DNA of 64,000 bases, taken from positions 434,001 to 498,000 of the forward strand of contig LUGG01000014.1 in the NCBI GenBank assembly GCA_001683735.1, written 5' to 3'. Positions within the stretch are counted from its first letter, which is position 1. Every line of letters starts with the position of its first letter. This document shows positions 15,435 to 26,101 of this stretch, in pieces. The notes below the pieces were generated by a model. That model was not told where the DNA came from, searched no databases, and worked only from the letters and a program-made list of their open reading frames with translations. The translations under genes and the position numbers were made by a program. This DNA is from Grifola frondosa. Taxonomy: Eukaryota > Basidiomycota > Agaricomycetes > Polyporales > Grifolaceae.

Positions 15435-16516
15435 ATGGCGCATTGCAGCATTCCTTTGGAACTTTGGCACAAGATATTCCTACTCGCATGTACGGATGGC
15501 GGTGCCACTGGAGCTGCACTTGCGCAGGTCTCTAAATTCTTCCAGGCCGCGTCCCTGCCTGTCCGTCTACACTCCCTTGCTTTCATCTCCCTGCAACAGC
15601 TTGAGTCCTTCCTAGTATTCATGGACGTGCAGCAGAAATTATTTCCATCTCACGGCGGGCCCAAGGTCCGCCACATGCTGATTGGGGATTTTCATGCCCA
15701 AGCACCCTCAAGGAATGATCACGTCGAGTCTCTACAGAACGCGCTCGGGCTGCCGAAGTCAGGAGGGTCCAGTGGGACACGTATATCGTTAGCGCTATCA
15801 CACAGCTTCTTCATCTCGTTGCGCCAAATTTGCGCACTCTGTCCGTGGTAAATCATCACACATTCCCCGTGCCGCTCGCGACGAATGGTTTTCCACTGCT
15901 GGAGGAGTTGACCTTGTTCAATATGTCCGCCATGTTTCCCACCTCCGAAACGACCGGTGATGCGGAAGTACTGCCACTACTTCCCTCCCTCAAACGTTTG
16001 CATGTAATACACGCATCCGGCGGCGACATGTCGCAAATCTTCCGAACACTACCTTTGCTCGCACCCAATCTATCCCATCTTCGCTTCTCTAGTGCAAGGG
16101 TACCACTCTCATTCCTTTTGGATTTCTTACGCAATGCAATGGGCATGCCGGATACCATCCAACCTCCACCGGGCTCCGACCCCGACGTTCGTCCATCCTA
16201 TCCTAGCTTGCAATATATAATCGTACATGCAGTGCCGCTACCGCGGGGAGGCTGGTACGGCACCCCGCGCATGAAGTATGGATCAGTGGTACACGTGTTA
16301 AACCAGGTGATGGCATGTCATGGCCAGGGCGAGGGGTTACAGCTTGTCATCCTGAAAGGGCGAGCACACCGAGAACAATACTGGGCGAAGCGTGCAAAGA
16401 AGGACTGGTTCGATCGCATGACTGGCCAGAGAGGCTGCTGGACGCTCCAGCACTGGGTGGAAGGGAGTCGGTGTACGGTCAATCACTATGATGACTCTGA
16501 TGATGATATTTGCTAG
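15435..16516 (+). CDS. F-box protein with LRR-like C-terminus
   Basis: Probable substrate receptor of SCF ubiquitin ligases. The N-terminal F-box-like motif is IPLELWHKIFLLACTDGGA, followed by a helical/LRR-type body (ITQLLHLVAPNLRTLSVV, FPLLEELTLFNMS, LLPSLKRLHVIHASG, LAPNLSHLRFSSARV, SYPSLQYIIVHAVPLP) and a basic Trp-rich end, with an acidic tail HYDDSDDDIC. The frame changes between about 15760 and 15775 (segments LPKSGG and WDTYIVSAITQLL). I could not find an intron of suitable phase, and a one-base deletion would restore continuity. The substrate is unknown; expanded F-box families of this kind are common in Agaricomycetes. The start at 15435 is supported by the motif immediately after it. 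Confidence 0.75.
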
Positions 16517-16797
16517 CTTCCCGGCATGTGTGTGTAGGATTACTATGATGTGTAGTCCATCCACTTATACATTCCCAATGACATACCGGAGGCTTCACAT
16601 CGAATTCTCTTAAACCAGCTACCTATATCACGATGATCAAATCACAACTTCCACTGACAGCGGGCCGCAGACCGCGGAGTCATCATATGCGGGGAGAAAT
16701 ACAACATATAATCGCAAGTCCAGCTGTGCCAGACACGGTTGCAGCAATTATTGCACTGCGGCAACGTTCGTGAACTTAGTGAACGCGCCTATTGAAA
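16517..16797. other. intergenic upstream of the MTD1 palindrome cluster
   Basis: Together with 16798-16989 this forms a 473-bp gap between the F-box gene and MTD1. It should contain the F-box 3' flank and distal MTD1 promoter. No gene seen. Confidence 0.5.
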
Positions 16798-16847
16798 ATC
16801 GCGAGTCCGCGACGCACGTGACCGCGCAAATTTGCGTGACTCGCGAT
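16798..16847. promoter_or_regulatory. nested palindrome cluster with E-box upstream of MTD1
   Basis: A 10-bp inverted repeat, ATCGCGAGTC (16798-16807) and GACTCGCGAT (16838-16847), flanks a CACGTG E-box (16815-16820) and a perfect 12-bp palindrome CGCAAATTTGCG (16825-16836). The right arm includes TGACTC, the core of Gcn4-type sites. The cluster lies 143-192 bp before the MTD1 start codon, a normal distance for fungal upstream activating sequences. The pairing is directly visible; a regulatory role is inferred. Confidence 0.6.
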
Positions 16848-16989
16848 CGAAATATTCGTCTTGAATCTTGACTCTTGAGTTTGAGTCTTGACAAATTTAA
16901 ACTCAAAGCTGTCGTCCTTCTCGATTTCTACAGGCCGCTTCTCCGTTCTATCTTCTTATTTGCGTCCTCTGCATCGTTGTTATCGGAAA

Positions 16990-18522
16990 ATGGCCTCTGT
17001 CGAAATCGGGAAGGGTATACTACTGAAAGCAGACCCAATCGCGAATACATTCCGAGATGAAATCAAAACCGCCATTTCTGCATGTCCTCGGCCGCCTAAG
17101 TTGGTCGGCATTCTGGCTACTACATCTTCTCCAAGCAAGTCCTATGCGGACTTCACGAAGAAACAGTGCGACGCACTGGGCGTGGAGTTCGTTCTGAAGA
17201 AGACAGGTGCGGCTGAGGACCCGGCATTGGATGAGGGTGAAGGCGTAGAGGACGCTATCATCGAGGCGAACGAGGATGAAAGCGTTGACGGAATTATGGT
17301 AGGCATCATGCGTATGATTCAGAACTCGCCTAATCACAATTGCATGTATGTTACGCTTAATCAAGGTGTACTATCCAATCTTTGGCGTGCAGCAGGTCTG
17401 TTGCAAATTCACTTGAGACTGCATCCTATTAATCAACGCTACTGAAATGGCGTGCTGTTAGGATCATTACCTACAGCAGGTAAGTGTTTGGATTTTTTGC
17501 CAGAACAAGGAGACACCTAATATTATTGAAAGATTGTATCCCCGTTTAAGGATGTAGAAGGGCTTCATTTCAAGTTTCATTACAATCTCTATCATAAGTG
17601 CGTCTGTGAAATTTCCGACACCATTTCTCAAGTCTCACATAAGCATTCAGTATTCGGTACCTAGACCCCAAGACTCTGCACACATCTGCTATCCCCAGCA
17701 AGCCTCCAGTTCCCGCTGTAGAAGATCAACCTCCCCCAGGAACTGTGAAATCGGTCCTTCCGTGTACTCCATCGCCATTGTCAAATGTCTGGAACATATC
17801 GGCGTATACAACACAATTCTACCCTATGGCGATCGTGCCTATGGCAGGACGGTCACCATCATCAACAGGTACAGTCATTTATATGGACACCTGTCGTACG
17901 GACTCATGATATCATCCATTCCAGGTCGGAGGTTGTAGGCCGACCTCTAGCTGCTCTTCTTGCTAATGATGGCGCACGAGTATTCTCAGTCGACATAGAC
18001 TCCATTCAGGTCCGTTTTGTTTCTAAGCTTGAGATGATAACTAATATCCGAATGTCGCCATCGTTCCTTATACAGGAGTACACGAAACGTCCTCGTCAGT
18101 CTGCGGCACGTCAGTTCCATCCGCGACACGTCGTACATCCTACTTCCATGACGCTGCAAGATTGCTTAGCCATCTCTGACGTCGTAGTTTCGGCGGTTCC
18201 TAGTGCGAATTACAAAGTCAAAACGGAATGGCTCAAGGATGGCTGCGTATGTTTGAATGTTGCCGCCGACAAAAACTTTGAACACAGATGTGAGGGAAAA
18301 GGTGAGTTTCGTTCAACAAAAGAATCCCAAAGCACAAATATTCATGAATCTAATATAGGCTTCCCTGTATATGCCCACCATCGGTAAAGTCACCATTATG
18401 ATGCTTTTGCGAAATCTGTCAGTGATTTTGCGCTCTTTGTTGCCTCCCATCATTCAATTTGCCTCCTTCACAGACTGCGATTACAAGAATACCGTAAATA
18501 CCGCTCCGCCGAAACATCATGA
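16990..18522 (+). CDS. MTD1: NAD-dependent methylenetetrahydrofolate dehydrogenase
   Basis: Cytosolic enzyme of one-carbon metabolism that oxidises 5,10-methylene-THF to 5,10-methenyl-THF with NAD+, feeding purine synthesis. It starts MASVEIGKGILLKADPIA at 16990. Catalytic-domain segments follow: PPKLVGILATTSSPS, SYADFTKKQCDALGVEF and, across introns, GIMVYYPIFGVQQDHYLQQ and DVEGLHFKFHYNLYH. The Rossmann part shows RSEVVGRPLAALLANDGARVFSVD, SDVVVSAVPS and CVCLNVAADKNFE. The end is SLYMPTIGKVTIMMLLRNLLRLQEYR, stop at 18520-18522. About eight exons, some only 18 nt of coding sequence, join with canonical sites and no frame break. The domain order fits yeast Mtd1 rather than trifunctional C1-THF synthase. 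Its promoter carries the palindrome cluster at 16798-16847. Confidence 0.93.
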
Positions 18523-18744
18523 TCTTAATACGGACACTAAACTATCCGGATTTGAAGAATTATGGTATGTCATTGTAGCAATTTGCCCATATTAGAAGAG
18601 CTCTGTGCTCCCGGTATTACATTCGGTAATAGATGAAAAGACAGACAGTCGAGGTGATAACTGGCTGTGCGTTCCAGATACTGTGCGCAAGTCAGATCTA
18701 TGTGATGATGGCCATATGTGATTGACGATAAGTGAACGACAAGG

Positions 18745-19714
18745 CTATCTGAACTGTTCCTCGGTAATTTGAATCGGTGGCACGGTGCCGTTATGTGTAG
18801 GAGTCGAAGAGCCTGAGCGAGGGAAGGAAGGCGTCATGGGGGTACCCACACCTGAACGATCCTGCTGTACCATAAAGCGCACTCGGTATCGATGGAACTA
18901 AATTTATCAGTTAGGTTATAGATGAGTAGGGCGATGGGCGAGACAAGTCGCGAGACAACCGATGCCTTACCTGCGGAAGTTTGGGTATCAGGACTAGGAT
19001 CAGTGCTGTGAGATTTAGTGCAAATAGCCACGGATCGTAATGGGTGTAATGAGTGGAAGCAAGGAAACTGACAAGAAACATGAGTGTCGGTTAAACAAGA
19101 TCGCGATGCTGCTCTTACAGCGTAATGGGCACAATAAAGAGCCACTTTTTGGCCGGTGTGTATTGCGCGCCTTCATCGATTTGTTCCCATAGCGTCAAAT
19201 CATCATACACCCCGCCATGCAAGTCTGAATGGAAAGGAATGCCCGTGACATAATGGAACATGAGGTACGAGAGCTATTCTAAAGAGTCAGGGTATGGGCT
19301 CCGCAGCAACGAGGCAGAAGACGCACAGCAAGATAGAACAGATTGACGAGTGTCCAGCTAAGTTCCTGCCTCATTCCTGGAATTGTATCGATGACAATCT
19401 TCCCGGCGAATATGAGCACTGGATGGATGAGCCATGCGCCTGACACGAACGTAACGTTTCAGCCATGATCGCACAAAGATGAGGGTAAGAGACGCATGAT
19501 TTGAATAGATAGGATACTTGCCCTTGCGATTAACCCATTCTGCATTCACGTTGTCGTACACACTCTGGTCAAGAGCCTCTTCTTGTGATTCCTGACCAAC
19601 CTTCTCTACTTTTAGCAGGCTGGGGCTCCGTTCGCGACCCATGCGGACTGACAGGCCCGAAGGGGGACTGACGGAAGGAACACTAAGAGATTGAGACGTT
19701 AAGATTGAGGCCAT
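18745..19714 (-). CDS. ORM1: ORM1/ORMDL family sphingolipid regulator
   Basis: ER membrane protein that restrains serine palmitoyltransferase and so controls sphingolipid synthesis. The Ser-rich regulatory N-terminus (MASILTSQSLSVPSVSPPSG) would be the phosphorylation region in fungi. The ORMDL core follows: NAEWVNRKG, AWLIHPVLIFAGKIVIDTIPG, LSWTLVNLFYLALSYLMFHY, GIPFHSDLHGGVYDDLTLWEQ, WLFIVPITLFLASTHYTHYDP, and a last membrane segment LNLTALILVLIPKLPQ. The C-tail ends QITEEQFR with stop at 18745-18747. Five exons with standard donors and acceptors join without frame breaks. It is divergent from the virilizer gene (248 bp between starts) and convergent with MTD1 (222 bp between stops). Confidence 0.93.
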
Positions 19715-19962
19715 TGTCGTGGGAGACGAATCCTACGACGGAGGTGAAGTGAGACGGAGGTGGTCTGATTGAAAGCGTTGTCGTGGCCGGACTCCCCATG
19801 ACTTTAATAGGCGCCCATACTGCTGCGGGCGCTTATACACAATTGCCGCCGTCGGCACTCGTATTAAGTTCAACACTTCGACAATAATGGCCATCTGAGC
19901 TTCACAGCGCTGAGATTGTCGGTTTCGCCAACGCCCAAACAGCAGTCGAATGAGTTTATAAT
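19715..19962. promoter_or_regulatory. bidirectional promoter region, ORM1 / virilizer-like
   Basis: 248 bp separates the start codons of two divergently transcribed genes, so both core promoters and leaders must lie here. I see no clear TATA box on either side. Confidence 0.6.
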
Positions 19963-22900
19963 ATGCTCTTGCAATGGTGCATGCTTGAACCGTCTGGCCC
20001 CGGTAATCTCGCCGCCATACGGTTCTCCTCTCCAGTTCGAGTACAGTCGATTCGAATCTTCCCAACGAATGCCCAACCATTTGCACAACAACCGGGGATA
20101 GTCGCGTGAGTCACAACTCGCATTCTGACATGCTTTGCAAAGATTCACTTACCTTTTCAAGTCGGACAGAGCCCGAAGCTTTCTTTCTTGACCTATATTT
20201 CAATGCGCACCCCATCAGTTCTCCTAAATCTAAGGAGAAACCAAAGGCTACTAATGCCTTGGTGCCCACTGTTATTGCATATGCAGGCGGGCAAGTCGAC
20301 GTTGCCGTTGGCATGGGGCCTGAGGTCAGTAGGCTTGTCTCTGTTGCAAATGCGGCTATTGACTTATCTCTTAAGGTTGCCACACGTTTGATGATTGTGA
20401 GAGGCAACTTCCAATTCGTCTCAATGGCAATATATGGCGATGTCGTGTCAGAAATGCCCTCTCCGTCTCTGGTGTACGAGCTAAAGCCTCTACCGTCCGT
20501 CGAGCCCATTGCAATTGCGCCGGCGCTTGACCCCGCCAACTCGCGCGACCCAACCAACCTGGCTCGGCAATTGTTACGCCTCATACCAGATGCTCCAGAA
20601 CTCCCCCTTGTGATTCGTCTTATGTTTTGTTTGAAACCGTCTAGTGAAGACTGGGATCTTCCTGAATTTCCCTACCTTCATCCTGACCTGGACGAAGAAG
20701 CAGCAGATTTTGATCTGGAGAAAGCATACAATTTGACTTCTAAACCTGTACCTGACTATGCGTCTCATGAGCAACTTCGTCAATTTGCAGAGAGGGTTGC
20801 GCGATTGACCCAAGCCAAGGTAACCGCTTATGCGACACAAATGTGGTATTTTTCTTAATTTCGATGTTTAGGATGCCAGTCAACCCTACTCTATCGCTGG
20901 GATTCTCTGTCACATTGCCTCGCAACATCCGGTGATGGCACGATGCCTCTTGGTTTGTCATTTCATAAAGTCCCGTTTGTGTCTCCTGAGCCCCATATTA
21001 TACAGGAGGTCCTAGACTTCGAGAGGATATTCGATGCTACAAGTCTAGGCGAGCCAACTCTACTAAGACTGCTCTATGCCACGACCAATCCTGACGTAGC
21101 TCGCCGTTTTAACTCCGAATCATTCTTGAATCTGGTCACCTTCGTCTCCAAGGACATGAACACAGACAGTGACACACGGTCGGTCGCCACTAAAGTCATA
21201 GCAAGGATTCGTGGGTGGTCGACGTTGGAAGATGCCTTATCTAATACCCAAGGTGACTTCATCGCTGCGGCGAGCACCCTGCGGGATATTGGAACCGACG
21301 AGCAGTCGTTCGGCATCTGGCTGGAATCCATGGTCATTCATGAGGACATTGTGTCCACTATGGAAGAGAATCCGGTCCCGCCTATATCCTTACTTCATCC
21401 ACCGCTACTGCTCCGATCTCCTAAGACAGCCGTCTCACACGACGAATTTGTTGCGTTCTTACGGGCGTTCATAGGCGTATCTTGCGTCCTTGCTGTCTAT
21501 GCATGGGCAGATAGCCTGCCACACGAACGCTGCCGTGAACGTACTTTAGGCATTATACGGCTGTGGCAAGGCGTGGATGGATATCGTGAGGCCCGTAATC
21601 TTCATCTGGTGTCTGAGGATCCGACAGCTGACGTACGTTCGTGTAGATTGTCGACCATCTAATGCTCCTGCGACAAATGACCTTCCGTCTTGGCTGTATG
21701 ACAGACAATGACCCACCTACCCGTGCAGGTATAGATACTGAACACATCCTCGTTAATCTGGCTCGGGACCCTCAAGCCATCCTGCGCCCTAACTTCATCA
21801 AATGCATCCTTGAGCTGGGTTTGTCGACTTCGTTTATTACCGACGAACAGAGGCTGTCAATGCGTCAGGCTGCCATTGTCGCTGACGACGGCCTGCCAGG
21901 TGCAATAGATGAATTATCGCGCCCACTTGAAAGACCTCCCAGCATGGCAAGTTTGCGCACACTTCGGGTAGCGCTAGCTGTGGTTTTCCAGGAGCTGGAT
22001 GAACAAGGAGAACGCCATGTACTGGAAGATTTTTGGCAGGACGGCTCTAGGAGTCTCGTAACCTGTCTTGTTGACGTACTCTTAGCGATCACCGACGAAA
22101 TCCGTGGCCATTTTGCGCTCCTACCGCCCCCGTCTACTTCTCACGAGTTGATGAACCAGCACTTTCGCTCCTCGCAGGAGATTCTGCGGCTTCTTCTTCG
22201 GCTTATACCCGACTATCCACTTCCTAGTCGTGTCTTGCGCACGTTGACGACGAGTGTGGCCGACCTGTTTGTTTGCACGGACGCTGTAGATCTGTTGTAT
22301 TCACAGTCGAGCCCGGCTTGCGTAGCGGCTCAGGAAACGAGACAATCCTGCATCGATATCATCCGACTGGTGTGTGAGCCAGCATCGACGCCGGAAGGTG
22401 GCAAAGTTGGAGGCGAAGTGGTGTTGGGAACCCTTCTTGAGCACGGACTACGCAGTGAAGATCGGGATCCGATCCATCATCTGCTTCAGGTGTTCTGTCT
22501 CATTGACTACCTCCTTCCGATGCAAGACGCCGAAGAAGAACAGCAGTCCCTTTGGGTTCAGCGCATTATACCGACTCTTCTGCGTCAACTGTTGGCTTTC
22601 TGTCGGGCCTTGGATACAGAGAACAAGGTCCATTTTGTCAAGAGGCTAATCAACCTCGATCGTGGCATAGTCGGTGTTGGCGACTGGCTCTTGGTCCAGG
22701 AGCTCAAGGTGTTATCACATGCTGTGCAGTCTCTATTGGATCCTACACTATCACTTCAACAGCGGATTATCACACAGTACCAGATTACCCTCTCCCTGCG
22801 CTTCCTCTGTGATCTAGCAGACAGCTCATCCAGTTCGCATAGATGGTTCATCGACTCGATCGCAGCTGCAGACGATGCCTCTCGTGTGTTGGTGACATGC

Positions 22901-23849
22901 CTCACATCTTTGCTGGATCAGCATATGCTTTCCCCAAACCTGACAGCCATCACACGGATTCTGGCGTCCGAATACTCGAACTTCCATAGCGACCTCCGCT
23001 TCGCCTTGGTCCTAGTGCTATGGCGGTCATTACGGAACCCCGAAGGTCTATTCGTAGCATCCGATAAATGGCTTGAGTTGTCCATCACTGTATTGTCTAC
23101 GATACCGCCAATAGCTATCGACTCGGACAGGATAGGACAGGAGATCGGTAGTTTGTTATCTGCCATTGGAGAACAAGTAACGCTGACCGAGGGGGGTAGC
23201 CATTGCATTGGTGTCCCTCTTGGAATGGCTCGTCGTAACATCCCATTCGGGTCTCCCGCAGTTGACCACTATTCATGGCATAACTCCGACCTCGTTTGGG
23301 ACATGCTGCGATAATCTTCGGAAAGCACTTCAGCCCGAATGGATTCAGCGTTTGGAAGACGCCGTTGGCAAGTTGTCTGTGGCGGAAGACGTATTATCCG
23401 TTGTTCCATCAACAACTCTTCCCGAGAGCATCGAGCTTTCCATTCACGACGTCGAAGAACTTCTTCGGTCGACTATACCCCCTCCTTCGACGCCACCACG
23501 GAAGGCTCTCAACCAAGATGTCCTAGGCCTCGTCACCATATCCCCTCCTGCCCTGATACGCTCTCCTGCGTCCACTGGGCTCACCAAGACATACTTGAAC
23601 AACGATTTCAGGCAGCTGCGCCAGATATCTGCGCGCGCGAACACAAGCAGACTTCCGAGTATGCATGTGGACGTAGGTGTAGCGATGGTCGTTTGACCTT
23701 TTTGTATTAGTAACTAATAGCTGGAATAGGAGTTCGAAAGCGCATCGTCGCCCACGTTACTCCCATTGTCACTGTCGCAGGCGACGGCAAATACGCCCTT
23801 TGCGGCGGAGGCATTCCCGCCACTTGCACCTCCGTTCAATCCGCTGTAG
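19963..23849 (+). CDS. virilizer-like protein (VIR_N), m6A methyltransferase complex subunit
   Basis: Virilizer is the scaffold of the N6-methyladenosine mRNA writer complex in animals and plants. Exon 1 (19963-20105) encodes MLLQWCMLEPSGPGN then LAAIRFSSPVRVQSIRIFP. Exon 2 starts at 20162 with RTEPEAFFLDLYFNAHP, and a later exon carries TRLMIVRGNFQFVSMAIYG. This succession is the virilizer N-terminal domain. The remainder is a long helical-repeat region (QEVLDFERIFDATSLGEPTL, ILRPNFIKCILELGLSTSF, HHLLQVFCLIDYLLPM). The last exon reads EFESASSPTLLPLSLSQ to the stop at 23847-23849. The frame breaks at about 21640-21650 (a 14-nt GT...AG lies there) and at about 23305-23312 (one base extra). The family call rests on the N-terminus; the activity is inferred. 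The stop is 76 bp from the convergent MDM34 stop. Confidence 0.85.
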
Positions 23850-23925
23850 GCATGATCTACGATTATGCAGTCCGATATGATACATGGACGAACGTATGGT
23901 AGGTGAACAGTAGAGATGCAGATCC

Positions 23926-26101
23926 TCATGAAGGCTCATACGGGAATCGTCGGCGGACATGTGACGCGTGAAGATTCGGATATCGCGGAATAAGGTCGTC
24001 GCGGGAGCGAAAGTAGCGATCCATCTCTGAGGCATCGAATTCAGAGACCGGGTGTTCGGGTGAAGGAGGCGAGCTTTCTTGCTTGGGTTCAGGAGGTTTT
24101 GCTGGCTTGCCGCCGAGTCTGTGTATTCGCTTCCGCCGCGCCTTGACAGGCTGCTTTTCAGCACACGAGGTGGGACCGGAGGATGTGGCCTCCCTTGGTG
24201 GAACACTACGGACAGTGAAGTGTTCGAGAGTTCGTGTGTAGGGGGACAGAGTATGATACGAATGACTGAGAGTAGAGAGCTTTGAGATGGTACTGTTTAG
24301 GGATGGCCGAAGGATGATTTGCGGGTCATGTTCCGGAATATGATACTGCTGGTCAGGAGAGCCTGTAACGAAATTATCCAAATTCGACGATATAGATGAG
24401 CGTCGTGGTCGATTTATATGAACACCGCCCTCCTCTTCGGGAGCGGGTGGGGTGGGTATTGAGTGGGTCATGTCACTGGACCGCTGTGTGTGTAGGCTGG
24501 ACGAGCTCCCGGCACGCCGCAAGGTAGAATAATCAAGTGCAGGGACAGGTGGCATGAATTGGGAAGAGAACCGGTTCTGGTCCATGGAGTTTTCCATCCA
24601 TGGTCCTTCAGAAGCTGTGCGGACATCTGCAGCTGATCTGTAATGTGGCGTCGCTCCTGCAAAATACGGGTCATACTGAGAGCTGGCGCGAGGTGGCGAG
24701 CGTGGGCGTGGCGACAAAACGGAGGGCACGGAAGCAGTTATGCTTCCGCGGGGAGAGAGGGCTTTGCGAGAAGGACTTGGTGTTGCCCCCTCACGAGACT
24801 GTGTCCGTATCTGAGATTGCGAGTGATATATACGGGGACGAGTAATGGTGCCTCCGCCCACAGCAGGCACGGATTCGTATTCAGTGATATCGCCCGCCTC
24901 GGACACTGATGCCCCAGGATCATACTCCGAGAGCAAGTCATCCCAGTTTGCAACGTCGAACGAGCCTGTCTCGGTACCGTCAATTTCGCTTGGCTCTTCA
25001 GTCAAATCCGCGAGACCCCTGTTCTGTGCAAACAAATTCCTGAACCCACTAAATACACTTTTGGCCGGGAGGCCTTCGGGCCGTAGACCATATGTTGGAT
25101 CAAAATTCTCGATATCCGGGAATGACGAGGGACTATCGGAGGCGGGAGGAGGACTGGTAGTGAGCGGTGGGGAGGAAACTGCAGATGTGGAAGGTTTGCG
25201 GCCCACACTTGACGATGAATACGAGGAGCGAGTTCGAGCATGGCCCGCAAGACTATAGGTCGGCCGCCGCAAAACCGACTGCACACCTACAGATGGAATG
25301 CGCGAAATGCGGTACGATGACAGGTCGGGGTTTGACGCAGTCTCGGAATTCCGCTGGCGTGGAAGAGCAGGAAGCCTCTCGAGATATGGCGCCTCGACCT
25401 TGGCCTTCACCCACTGCTGACTGAGGCGATGGATGATGCCCGGCAGGTCTTCTCTGAACATCTGTCGCAGTTGACCTTCAATTTCGCGCTGAATGAACTT
25501 TTGGATGACAGCGATGGAGTCGAACGTGCTATTAATGTCGACGTTCTGTAATGGATCGGTCTTGAACACGAGCGTGATGCCCTTCTGCCGCGAGACGACG
25601 AGCACGACGTACGCGTTCAGCTTGAAATGTGATAGGCGGAGGAGCATAGGTACAACCAGAGGTTGTTTCGCCGCGAGCATGCCTCTTGACCCACCCATGA
25701 GATCCAAGTCCGGCTGCTTGTGATTGAGAGGGTTTGCCTGTATGGTTGTTAGCGGGCTATTGTTAGCAAAAATAAGATAACGCACCTGGACCTTCGTCCT
25801 GAGCACGATATGTGCATCTCCTGCGTATGTCAAGCGAAATATACCACGGAACTGGTCCATCGTGAGCTCCCCAATATCGCGAATCTCCAGTTCGGGAGGC
25901 TACGCCCCACACTACCGGTGAGCACCTGCAGATAAAAATGAAACATAAGACAGACTTGAGTACCCATCTCGAGTTCGACAACTTCAATCTTGTCGGCTAT
26001 GACGGGGGTTTGTTGCCCTTGTTGAGGGCGGCATCGAGCATCTGGATGGCATCGGCATGAAACTGTCGGAGAAAGCGAGGCCAATTGAAGGTGAACGACA
26101 T
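23926..26101 (-). CDS. MDM34: ERMES complex subunit Mdm34
   Basis: Mitochondrial outer-membrane component of the ER-mitochondria encounter structure, which moves phospholipids between the two organelles. It starts MSFTFNWPRFLRQFHADAIQ at 26101 and continues through the lipid-binding SMP domain: VIADKIEVVELEMGTQ, PPELEIRDIGELTMDQFRG, IFRLTYAGDAHIVLRTKVQ, QPLVVPMLLRLSHFKLNAYV, VLVVSRQKGITLVFKTDPLQ, FIQREIEGQLRQMFREDLPG. A 57-nt in-frame intron lies near 25785-25730. The long Ser/Pro-rich C-terminal half and the basic segment KARRKRIHRLGGK are typical of basidiomycete Mdm34. One frame break occurs at 26004-26008: five G are present, and six are needed to join NKPP to VIADK. The stop is at 23926. 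Confidence 0.93.

Noticed and set aside
15758..15772. 15-nt GT...AG interval at the F-box frame break as an ultra-short intron
   Set aside because: Its length is a multiple of three, so removing it does not restore the frame; a one-base indel does.
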